Positions 1 to 4,616 are shown, counted from the first letter of the stretch. The stretch: DNA of 6,586 nt from Parcubacteria group bacterium GW2011_GWA2_45_30 (GCA_001001625.1 LCKU01000051.1:1-6586); one strand, 5' to 3'. Numbers and translations are program-made. The notes: generated by a model from the sequence alone, not told the origin.

Positions 1-1
1 T

Positions 2-334
2 CAAAAAGTTGGCCGCGCACCCAAAAACGTTCTTTCGTCTTGTAACCATGCTGATATTCTATCATGCGCAGTTACGAATCCAACTAATTACCTAAAATTT
101 AATTGCCTGGATGCCACAGCCGATATTCCGCCTGGACCGTATGATAAAATTATCGCTGCGGCCGCGGCATCCAAAGATATTCCGCAATCGTGGAGAAATC
201 AGTTAAAAATCGGCGGGTGCATAGTTGCTCCGGTTGGTGGATCAATCCGGCGTTTCACCAAAAGAGCAGAAAATGATTGGATGGACGAAGAATTTCCCGG
301 ATTCGCTTTTGTACCGCTTATTGGAGACCGCTGA
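2..334 (+). CDS. pcm: Protein-L-isoaspartate O-methyltransferase, C-terminal part (partial, 5' end outside window)
   Basis: The open frame enters from the left edge and gives 110 residues ending in TGA at 332-334. This is the C-terminal half of a PCMT-family SAM-dependent methyltransferase, a cytosolic enzyme that methylates isoaspartyl residues to start their repair. Visible family features are the segment YDKIIAAAAA (family pattern: acidic residue, then I-I-V-T-A-A-A), the following K-I-G-G-C-I-V-A-P-V-G strand (usually LKPGGRLVIPVG), and the ending FAFVPLIGDR, matching the family's F-V-P-L-x-G end. The N-terminal SAM-binding glycine motif would lie before the window, so catalytic competence cannot be judged. 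mltG follows 57 bp downstream on the same strand and may be co-transcribed. Confidence 0.85.
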   Translation, partial: QKVGRAPKNVLSSCNHADILSCAVTNPTNYLKFNCLDATADIPPGPYDKIIAAAAASKDIPQSWRNQLKIGGCIVAPVGGSIRRFTKRAENDWMDEEFPGFAFVPLIGDR

Positions 335-350
335 ATAATCAATTTTATTT

Positions 351-367
351 CCAGAGCGGAGTCGAAG
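351..367. repeat. Possible dispersed repeat word between pcm and mltG
   Basis: The 57-bp gap between pcm and mltG contains CCAGAGCGGAGTCGAAG. From memory, similar words (reverse complement CTTCGACTCCGCTC...) recur between genes in many bacterial genomes. Only one copy is in this window, so repeat status is inference. There is no clear promoter or strong Shine-Dalgarno sequence in the gap. Confidence 0.25.
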
Positions 368-391
368 AGATACCATAAAAAGTAGATATTT

Positions 392-1483
392 ATGTTGCCA
401 GTTAAACAAGAGTATCAAATTCAAAATTCGGACCATACGGACAAAAAATATTTTTTAGCCGTGGTTTTTTTGCTTTTATTCACGGTGATTTTCGGTTTTT
501 TCAATGAAGTTTATCGTCCGCATACTTATTTGGGCGGCGAAAAGACAGTTGAAATTACATCAGGCATGGGTTCGCGGCAAATCGCCGGATTGCTTAAACA
601 GGAGGGCATAATCCGTTCCAAATGGATTTTTATAGCGTATGTGTCATTGATCGGCAGGGTCTCGGACTTAAAACCAGGAAAATATATTATTGGGGGACAA
701 TCGTCGCTTGCCGACATAGCTCAAACCCTAAGTTATGGAGGAACGCAAGAAAGGATTATAACCATTCCGGAGGGGTGGAATACGCGGGATATCAGTTCTT
801 ATTTGGAGAAAGAAAATATCGTGTCTTATATAGAATTTGAAAAAAATGTCGACAGGGGAAACGCTATACACTGGCGCGAACGGTTTGGGTTTTTGCGCGA
901 CGCTCCAGCGGATGCTTCGCTAGAAGGATTCATCTTCCCCGATACATACCGTATTTTTATAGGATCTCCGGTTGAAGAAATTATTGAAAAAATACTCAAG
1001 AATTTCAATAAAAAACTTTCTTCTGATTTGCGAGAGGAGGTGTTAAAGCAGGATAAAAATATATTTGAAACTATTATCCTGGCTTCGCTTATTGAAAAAG
1101 AGGTAATCTCGGACGAAGATCGCGCTATTGTTTCCGGAATTTTATGGAAAAGAATGAAATTGGGTATACCGTTACAGGTAGATGCGACTATAACTTATGT
1201 TAAGAATCAAGGGGCGAGAAGCAAGAATCAAGGGGACGGACGTATTTTGATAGAAGACACGAAGATTGACTCTCCGTATAATACCTATAAATATGCGGGA
1301 CTTCCGGCGGGTCCGATTTCCAATCCCGGACTTTCCGCTATCCGCGCCGCAATTTTCCCCAAAGAATCTCCATATCTTTATTATTTATCCGCTTCAGACG
1401 GGCGAACGATATTTTCTAGAACCCTGGAAGAACATAATAAGGCCAAAGCTAAATACTTGACCCCGTTAGAGATGCGGAACTGA
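392..1483 (+). CDS. mltG: Endolytic murein transglycosylase MltG (YceG-like)
   Basis: This 363-aa inner-membrane lytic transglycosylase cleaves nascent glycan strands and is thought to end glycan elongation. A short cytoplasmic N-terminus is followed by one membrane segment (about residues 20-38), a LysM-like region (about 51-115) and the catalytic YceG domain. Diagnostic motifs are LEGFIFPDTY (177-186), ASLIEKE (231-237) with the probable catalytic Glu235 (equivalent to E. coli Glu218), LQVDATITY (261-269), DSPYNTYKYAGLPAGPISNPG (293-313) and YLYYLSASDG (328-337). Length is normal for the family. Two oddities: a 7-residue duplication (KNQGARS then KNQGDGR, residues 271-284) in the loop after VDATITY, and a terminus (LTPLEMRN) encoded inside an inverted-repeat arm. 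ATG 392 is chosen because the membrane anchor follows at normal spacing; the ribosome-binding site is weak. Confidence 0.95.
   Translation: MLPVKQEYQIQNSDHTDKKYFLAVVFLLLFTVIFGFFNEVYRPHTYLGGEKTVEITSGMGSRQIAGLLKQEGIIRSKWIFIAYVSLIGRVSDLKPGKYIIGGQSSLADIAQTLSYGGTQERIITIPEGWNTRDISSYLEKENIVSYIEFEKNVDRGNAIHWRERFGFLRDAPADASLEGFIFPDTYRIFIGSPVEEIIEKILKNFNKKLSSDLREEVLKQDKNIFETIILASLIEKEVISDEDRAIVSGILWKRMKLGIPLQVDATITYVKNQGARSKNQGDGRILIEDTKIDSPYNTYKYAGLPAGPISNPGLSAIRAAIFPKESPYLYYLSASDGRTIFSRTLEEHNKAKAKYLTPLEMRN
1202..1235 (+). repeat. 21-bp tandem duplication inside mltG
   Basis: The 13-mer AAGAATCAAGGGG occurs at 1202-1214 and again at 1223-1235, giving one full 21-bp unit and a partial second one in frame. 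It adds seven residues (KNQGARS) between the VDATITY and IEDTKIDSPYNTY motifs, a surface loop of variable length in MltG proteins. Confidence 0.85.
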
Positions 1484-1561
1484 TTAGTACCAACAAAATT
1501 GCATTTACATGCGGAATGACCCCATTCGTTTATAAGATATGATCCAAATCTCTAACGGGGT
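1460..1561. repeat. ~102-bp element bounded by a 14-bp perfect inverted repeat (CCCCGTTAG family)
   Basis: The left arm ACCCCGTTAGAGAT (1460-1473) is the exact reverse complement of the right arm ATCTCTAACGGGGT (1548-1561). The left arm encodes the last residues of MltG, and the right arm ends on the first T of the rplJ -35 box. The interior (1474-1547) contains a repeated ATGCGGAA (1472-1479 and 1509-1516) and no gene. The core ACCCCGTTA or its complement recurs at 3377-3389, 3470-3482 and 3522-3538, with a degenerate pair at 5056-5169, so this is a dispersed repeat family. A MITE-like or REP-like origin is inference. Confidence 0.75.
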
Positions 1562-1590
1562 TGACACGATAAACCGTAAGATTATATACT
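1561..1590 (+). promoter_or_regulatory. Promoter for the rplJ-rplL operon
   Basis: A perfect -35 box TTGACA (1561-1566) is followed after 18 bp by the -10 box TATACT (1585-1590). Transcription would start near 1597, just before the L10 leader. The -35 box directly abuts the right arm of the 1460-1561 inverted repeat and shares its last T. Confidence 0.75.
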
Positions 1591-1599
1591 CTTTATATA

Positions 1600-1699
1600 C
1601 TTCCCAAGACAATAGGCGAGTGGAGAAAATACTATAAGTCCTATTCAGGAAACATGGAGTCGTTATGGCTTGTCTTCGGCGTAAGTACGCCTATTTTTT
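1600..1699 (+). ncRNA. Ribosomal protein L10 leader (autoregulatory 5' UTR)
   Basis: The 5' UTR between the predicted start site and rplJ has the hallmarks of the L10 leader family: an early CCCAAGACAATAGGCG segment (family-like CCGAAGACAGNAGG) and a late TGTCTTCGG that can close a long-range helix. Pairs are 1603-1604 with 1678-1679 and 1606-1611 with 1671-1676, with one C-C mismatch at 1605/1677. A second option pairs AATAGGCG (1611-1618) with CGCCTATT (1688-1695). Both compete with the terminator hairpin at 1678-1691, implying transcription attenuation. In known cases the L10-L12 complex binds this leader to repress its own operon. The family assignment rests on sequence resemblance and position. 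Confidence 0.75.
1678..1699 (+). terminator. Intrinsic terminator (attenuator) in the L10 leader
   Basis: GGCGTA (1678-1683) and TACGCC (1686-1691) form a hairpin that can be drawn as 5 bp with a 4-nt AAGT loop, followed by TATTTTTT (1692-1699). The start codon of rplJ is the very next base, so the terminator and the ribosome landing site overlap completely. G1678 and G1679 are also needed for the competing long-range helix. Confidence 0.75.
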
Positions 1700-2218
1700 A
1701 TGATTACTAAGACAAAAAAATCAGAAATAATTAAGGATTTATCCGACAAACTCTCCCGTAAAAAAATCGCTATTTTCAGCGATTTTCACGGGGTGTCCGT
1801 GGCCAAGCTCCAGTCGCTAAGGCGGCTATTGAAAAAAACCGGCGGCGAGTATAAAGTTGCCAAGAAGACGTTTTTTGATCGCGCATTTTCCGGGAGCGGA
1901 ATCACGTTAAAAGCCAAGGAATTGCAAGGAGAACTCGGCATCGCCTTTGGTTATGAAGACGAAGTATCTATTGCCAAAACGCTTTTTAAGTTCAGCAAAG
2001 AAAACGAGACATTCAAAATTCTTAGAGGAATTCTGGGAAATCGCCTGCTTGAGGATAAAGAAATTGTGGCCCTGGCCAAACTTCCGGCGCGCGAAATATT
2101 GCTTGGCCAGCTGGTTGGAGTATTACAATCCCCTATGCGGGGTTTAGCAGTTGTACTCGGGGGAAATATAAGAAATTTGGTTATGGTGTTAAGTAAAATT
2201 AAAGGTAATAAACACTAA
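1700..2218 (+). CDS. rplJ: 50S ribosomal protein L10
   Basis: This 172-aa protein is L10 (uL10), which anchors L7/L12 dimers to 23S rRNA at the base of the ribosomal stalk. The N-terminal rRNA-binding domain shows the family pattern: an initial helix, then IAIFSDFHGVSVAKLQSLRRLLKKTGGEYKVAKKT, corresponding to the common Y/G-x-T/S-V-x-x-x-x-x-L-R-x-x-L-R stretch. The segment FKILRGILGNRLLEDKEIVALAKLPAREILLGQLVG matches the second half of the domain. The C-terminal helix (about 150-172, NIRNLVMVLSKIKGNKH) is where L12 dimers dock. Length is typical. The start follows the leader's T-tract directly, with no Shine-Dalgarno sequence. rplL follows on the same strand. Confidence 0.95.
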   Translation: MITKTKKSEIIKDLSDKLSRKKIAIFSDFHGVSVAKLQSLRRLLKKTGGEYKVAKKTFFDRAFSGSGITLKAKELQGELGIAFGYEDEVSIAKTLFKFSKENETFKILRGILGNRLLEDKEIVALAKLPAREILLGQLVGVLQSPMRGLAVVLGGNIRNLVMVLSKIKGNKH

Positions 2219-2293
2219 CAGCACGAACAGCTTATACACGAACAGCACGAACAGTAAAACTGTTAGCGCTGTTCGCTACTGTTAGCGCTGTTC
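2219..2293. repeat. Nested palindromic repeat cluster between rplJ and rplL
   Basis: CAGCACGAACAG occurs at 2219-2230 and 2243-2254, and CTGTTAGCGCTGTTC at 2260-2274 and 2279-2293. The halves are largely reverse-complementary. The best inner hairpin pairs GAACAGC (2240-2246) with GCTGTTC (2268-2274) and AACAGT (2250-2255) with ACTGTT (2259-2264), with a 3x3 internal loop and an AAA tip. The outer copies can extend it. No T-tract follows, so it is not a standard terminator. It could affect mRNA processing or the L10:L12 ratio; that is inference. Confidence 0.8.
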
Positions 2294-2302
2294 ATAATTT
2301 AT

Positions 2303-2680
2303 ATGAATAAAGAACAAATTATCGAAGCGGTCGAAAAAATGTCGGTGTTGGAATTATCCGAGCTTGTTAAGGCGCTGGAGGAAAAATTCGGCGTATCGGC
2401 GGCCATGCCCATGATGGTGGGCGTGGCTCCCTCGACGGCTGGCGGAGAAGAAGAAAAGAAAGAGGAAAAAACATCTTTCGGCGTTGAATTAACCAGCGCT
2501 GGCGGGCAAAAAATTCAGGTGATTAAGGCCCTGCGCGAAGTTACAAGTTTGGGCCTTAAAGAAGCCAAGGATTTGGCGGACGCCGCGCCCAAAATGGTTA
2601 AAGATGGACTTTCCAAGGAAGATGCGGAGGAGATGAAAAAGAAATTGGAAGCGGCTGGAGCAACGGTAACAATAAAGTAA
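2303..2680 (+). CDS. rplL: 50S ribosomal protein L7/L12
   Basis: This 125-aa protein is bL12, the multimeric stalk protein that recruits and stimulates translational GTPases. Residues 1-35 (MNKEQIIEAVEKMSVLELSELVKALEEKFG) are the dimerisation domain that binds L10. A flexible Ala/Gly/Glu/Lys hinge (about 36-56) follows. The C-terminal domain (about 57-125) carries the conserved core KIQVIKALREVTSLGLKEAKDL and the ending KKKLEAAGATVTIK. Length and domain order are standard. It is the second gene of the stalk operon, 84 bp after rplJ. The start ATG has only a weak AT-rich upstream region and no clear Shine-Dalgarno sequence. Confidence 0.97.
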   Translation: MNKEQIIEAVEKMSVLELSELVKALEEKFGVSAAMPMMVGVAPSTAGGEEEKKEEKTSFGVELTSAGGQKIQVIKALREVTSLGLKEAKDLADAAPKMVKDGLSKEDAEEMKKKLEAAGATVTIK

Positions 2681-2704
2681 TTACTCGAATTCTGATGCTA
2701 ATAT

Positions 2705-2764
2705 ATGCGAATTCTATGCGAATATTCGCATACCATTCGCGATAATTTGCATACATATTTGCGT
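2705..2764. promoter_or_regulatory. Array of ATGCGAAT octamers around an 18-bp palindrome
   Basis: ATGCGAAT occurs at 2705-2712 and 2716-2723. Its reverse complement occurs exactly at 2724-2731 and in degenerate form at 2735-2742 (ATTCGCGA), 2745-2752 (ATTTGCAT) and 2757-2764 (ATTTGCGT). The middle pair forms the perfect palindrome TATGCGAATATTCGCATA (2715-2732). Most steps are 10-12 bp, about one helical turn. The array lies directly before the GTG start of a winged-helix gene, so it may be an operator for that protein. It could also act as the post-rplL hairpin, but no T-tract follows. Confidence 0.5.
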
Positions 2765-3410
2765 GGATGTCCTCGAATCACTGTTTGAATCTGTTCCTAA
2801 AACGCGGATTTTGCGCATATTTATGCGAAATTCCGCAGAGTTTTTGCCTTTGGAAGAAATTATGCGCCGGAGCGGGTTGCAACAGCCGATCGTACGGAAC
2901 AAATTGAAAAAATTTTTACGGATAGGCGTGATTAAGCGAAAAAAGATAGCGCTTAAACAGGCAATTCCCCCAATACTAAAAAAGAATAAGGTATTAAAAT
3001 TCCGTATTCGCAAAGTCGTGGTTTATTTTGCCAATTCTGACTTTGAACTTTTTCAAGAGCTTAGATTTCTTTTTACGCGCGCCTCACTCGCATCCAAACA
3101 AAGAATTATTAAAAAAATAAAGTCGCTGGGCAAAGGAATCAAACTTGCGGTAATTGCCGGAATTTTTCTTAACAATGACAATTGCCGGACCGATTTACTG
3201 GTAGTAGGAAACGGCATAAAACGCGGAAGGTTTGAAAGATTTCTGGGCGGCGTTGAGGCCGACCTCGGAAAACCGGTTCGCTATACGCTCATGGATACCA
3301 AAGAATTCAGTTATCGTCTGGATATGTATGATAAATTGCAGTATAGGAATCGAACCTATGCTCTCTGCAATGTTTGCCCCGTTACAAATTTTGGGCACTA
3401 CAGGGATTGA
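2763..3410 (+). CDS. Winged-helix protein with nucleotidyltransferase-like C-terminal domain; 3' end replaced
   Basis: The frame gives 215 aa from a GTG start, chosen because the product begins VDVLESLF, like relatives that start MEVLEKLF (from memory). Residues 1-65 look like a winged helix (KTRILRIFMRN, then LEEIMRRSGLQQPIVRNKLKKFLRIGVIKRKK), suggesting DNA binding. Residues about 126-175 (KLAVIAGIFL, RTDLLVVGNGIKR, EADLGKPVRYTLMD) resemble a degenerate minimal nucleotidyltransferase fold. The motif FSYRLDMYDKL (182-192) is normally followed in this group by about 15 residues such as IRDILDFPH. Here translation instead runs through antisense tRNA sequence (residues about 193-215) to a TGA inside the tRNA-Val gene. 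The protein is therefore probably truncated at its C-terminus. It follows the stalk operon and may be co-transcribed. Exact function unknown. Confidence 0.65.
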   Translation: MDVLESLFESVPKTRILRIFMRNSAEFLPLEEIMRRSGLQQPIVRNKLKKFLRIGVIKRKKIALKQAIPPILKKNKVLKFRIRKVVVYFANSDFELFQELRFLFTRASLASKQRIIKKIKSLGKGIKLAVIAGIFLNNDNCRTDLLVVGNGIKRGRFERFLGGVEADLGKPVRYTLMDTKEFSYRLDMYDKLQYRNRTYALCNVCPVTNFGHYRD

Positions 3411-3482
3411 ACCTGTGGCCTTTGCAATGTGAATGCAACGCTCTGCCATTGAGCTAAGTGCCCTATCATATTTGTAACGGGG
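3377..3482. repeat. 13-bp inverted repeat enclosing tRNA-Val
   Basis: CCCCGTTACAAAT (3377-3389) is the exact reverse complement of ATTTGTAACGGGG (3470-3482). The pair brackets the tRNA-Val gene with 2 and 6 bp of spacing, making a 106-bp unit. The core matches the repeat arms at 1460-1561, with CA in place of GA after CCCCGTTA. Confidence 0.8.
3392..3463 (-). tRNA. tRNA-Val (anticodon CAC)
   Basis: The minus strand gives a full 72-nt cloverleaf. Acceptor GGGCACT pairs with AGTGCCC (7/7). The D-stem is GCTC/GAGC, the anticodon stem TTGCA/TGCAA has loop TTCACAT (anticodon CAC, reading GUG), the variable loop has 5 nt and the T-arm is ACAGG-TTCAATC-CCTGT. The discriminator base is A and CCA is not encoded. 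A TATGAT lies only 2 bp upstream, too close to act as a -10 box for this tRNA, so the gene is probably processed from a longer transcript that starts before the 5' half-tRNA at 3518. Confidence 0.93.
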
Positions 3483-3521
3483 TGAAAATGCAGCGTTTTA
3501 CCATTAAACTAACTGCCCGAG

Positions 3522-3538
3522 AAATCTAACGGGGTGAA
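3522..3538. repeat. Further copy of the CCCCGTTAG repeat
   Basis: AAATCTAACGGGGTGAA matches the TCTAACGGGGT arm at 1550-1561 and resembles the arm at 3470-3488, which also continues as GTGAA. It lies just upstream (minus strand) of the 5' half-tRNA, 3 bp before its acceptor strand. Confidence 0.65.
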
Positions 3539-3541
3539 TGA

Positions 3542-3643
3542 AGCGAACGTTGTTTCGCCTCCTCGGCGAAACCTTGGACATTTTTTACGCTTGCACGCGC
3601 TCTGCACGGTTCGCTAAAATGTCCGCCGAAGCAGTGCCTCGGC
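3542..3643. other. Hairpin-rich non-coding stretch, possible ncRNA or repeat
   Basis: This stretch between the tRNA locus and the next gene holds several strong inverted repeats: GTTTCGCC/GGCGAAAC (3552-3559 and 3565-3572, 5-nt loop), GGACATTTT/AAAATGTCC (3576-3584 and 3616-3624), AGCGAAC/GTTCGCT (3542-3548 and 3609-3615, an alternative pairing) and GCCGA/TCGGC (3625-3629 and 3639-3643). It is visibly richer in G+C than its surroundings. An open frame crosses it but its product looks like nothing known, so I do not call a gene. The remainder (3644-3713) shows no feature before the terminator. Confidence 0.45.
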
Positions 3644-3705
3644 CCACTGAACTATTCGTCCCAATTCACTCCTTAATTTATACCCCGCAAAAATATTTAA
3701 TTCAA

Positions 3706-3736
3706 GTTAAAATCCGCCTCAAAAGGCGGGTTTTAT
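3706..3736 (-). terminator. Intrinsic terminator of the HIT-family gene
   Basis: CCGCCT (3714-3719) and AGGCGG (3724-3729) form a 6-bp hairpin with a 4-nt loop. Read on the minus strand it is followed by ATTTTAAC and begins 3 bp after the stop codon. On the plus strand it is followed by GTTTTAT, so it may work in both directions. Confidence 0.8.
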
Positions 3737-4434
3737 GTAAAATATTTTTTAAGCTGATCTCGAGTAGATACTTGGCGTTCATTATTCAGTTCGGGGTCGG
3801 TTTTATCCAGATTTATGAGCTCCGGCTTCTCAATCGCTTTGGCTAAAATCATTTCTAAATATCGCGGCCCGATTTTCGGAAAAACTTCCGTTAAAAATTC
3901 AGCGAATTTTGGCATCAAAAATGGACGTTGATCTTTATGGCTTAGAGCAAAGTCGGACCACAATACTGTTTGTGCAGATATTGGTATAAAGGCGGTTATA
4001 ATCCCTTCCGGATTTTGATAGAAAATGTAGTTTCCGAATCGCCAGCGAATGGTGTGCAAAGCGTAAAATGAATAAATTTGCGCCCAAATCCGGAAATCCG
4101 ATTTTAGACCCTGATACAAATCTGTTTGGGGCGCCACCGGTACAATATGCAGACATGCATGTTTGACTGCTGTTCCAACGTCTCCGTACTCATAAATAAC
4201 AGGTTTATTATATTCTTCAGACAACGCGGAAACAATATGTTTAATCGTTTCTCCGGCAATCGCTAATTGACTCTTTTCTAAATCGCCGAGGCATGGAATA
4301 TGCTGTTTTGGAAAAAGCAGGACAGAACCCACATTAATTTGTAACGGCGCTGATATAAGGTAAAAATGCTCGTTTTCAAAGATCAGGCGTTCTTCAAATT
4401 GCTTATGGTCGCAAAGAATACAACCATCTTTCAT
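3733..4434 (-). CDS. HIT-family protein with Cys replacing the nucleophilic His
   Basis: With the ATG at 4434 the product is 233 aa. Residues 1-105 form a HIT domain, the fold of nucleotide hydrolases and transferases such as Hint and GalT: C5-x2-C8 (probable zinc ligands), the strand SVLLFPKQHIP with H45, and the signature H92-A-C94-L-H96-I-V-P. The usual signature is H-x-H-x-H, whose middle His is the nucleophile; here it is Cys (codon TGT, two changes from CAT). Residues about 106-233 form an extension I do not recognise. The frame continues upstream to a TTG at 4494, but that TTG overlaps a likely -35 box and HIT proteins normally begin just before the CxxC, so 4434 is preferred. Substrate unknown; it may be inactive or use Cys chemistry. 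Confidence 0.8.
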   Translation of the reverse strand: MKDGCILCDHKQFEERLIFENEHFYLISAPLQINVGSVLLFPKQHIPCLGDLEKSQLAIAGETIKHIVSALSEEYNKPVIYEYGDVGTAVKHACLHIVPVAPQTDLYQGLKSDFRIWAQIYSFYALHTIRWRFGNYIFYQNPEGIITAFIPISAQTVLWSDFALSHKDQRPFLMPKFAEFLTEVFPKIGPRYLEMILAKAIEKPELINLDKTDPELNNERQVSTRDQLKKYFT

Positions 4435-4466
4435 TGTCGCCCACTCTTTTGCATAGCGATACTTTG

Positions 4467-4494
4467 ATGGTATGCTGTATAAGAAAATAGTCAA
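4467..4494 (-). promoter_or_regulatory. Probable promoter of the HIT-family gene
   Basis: On the minus strand TTGACT (4489-4494) is followed after 16 bp by TACCAT (4467-4472), about 33 bp before the ATG at 4434. The -10 box is a 4/6 match, so this is a moderate prediction. Confidence 0.4.
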
Positions 4495-4523
4495 TCAGCT
4501 TATTTTAGATAAACAACGGCAAG

Positions 4524-4550
4524 TTGAAAAAAGCTCTGGAATGATATACT
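4524..4550 (+). promoter_or_regulatory. Probable extended -10 promoter of yraN
   Basis: TTGAAA (4524-4529), a 15-bp spacer and TGATATACT (4542-4550) form an extended -10 promoter; the TGn motif can offset the short spacer. Transcription would start near 4557, inside an 8-bp inverted repeat, leaving a ~78-nt leader before yraN. Confidence 0.55.
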
Positions 4551-4591
4551 GTCCAATAGAAACAAAAGGACACAGAAAATCCATATTGGAC
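4551..4591. repeat. Inverted repeat at the yraN transcription start
   Basis: GTCCAATA (4551-4558) and TATTGGAC (4584-4591) are perfect inverted copies 25 bp apart, immediately after the -10 box. A second small hairpin, GACAT/ATGTC (4594-4598 and 4604-4608), follows. This could be an operator or leader structure; no regulator is identified. Confidence 0.4.
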
Positions 4592-4616
4592 AAGACATTA
4601 AATATGTCCATTACGT

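Larger units (their letters stand above)
3336..3518 (-). pseudogene. Interrupted tRNA gene: 5' half 3489-3518, 3' half 3336-3369
   Basis: Minus strand. The 5' half has an acceptor strand GGGCAGT (3512-3518), TA, a D-arm GTTTAATGGTAAAAC (3495-3509), G26 and the 5' anticodon-stem strand CTGCA (3489-3493). The 3' half has the matching TGCAG (3365-3369), a 5-nt variable loop, a perfect T-arm ATAGGTTCGATTCCTAT (3343-3359) and the acceptor strand ACTGC (3338-3342). The anticodon stem pairs 5/5. The acceptor stem pairs 5/7, failing at the two outermost pairs where the 3' half merges into the winged-helix gene. Between the anticodon-stem strands lie 119 nt instead of a 7-nt loop, including a full tRNA-Val. 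The anticodon cannot be assigned. It may be a decayed gene or an unusual split arrangement. Confidence 0.75.

Noticed and set aside
2715..2732. The perfect palindrome as the intrinsic terminator of the rplL operon
   Set aside because: It has no loop bases, is AT-rich and no T-run follows on the plus strand. It fits an operator array better.
3464..3469. TATGAT as the -10 box of tRNA-Val
   Set aside because: On the minus strand it ends within 2 bp of the mature tRNA 5' end, so transcription would start inside the tRNA. No -35 box lies at proper spacing.
3377..3482. A CRISPR-like repeat array, given repeated CCCCGTTA words
   Set aside because: Copies are inverted, spacing is irregular, there are only a few, and one spacer is a tRNA gene. 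No cas gene is present.
3370..3488. A group I intron in the interrupted tRNA
   Set aside because: 119 nt is much too short for a self-splicing group I intron, and the sequence is accounted for by tRNA-Val and its flanking inverted repeat.
3538..3846. A 102-aa open frame on the plus strand
   Set aside because: It crosses hairpins, the terminator of the minus-strand gene and the end of that gene's coding region. Its product has no recognisable domain.
4435..4494. A 20-residue N-terminal extension of the HIT protein from TTG at 4494
   Set aside because: The TTG is part of a probable -35 box, the extra residues do not resemble HIT proteins, and the ATG at 4434 lies just before the zinc CxxC as usual.
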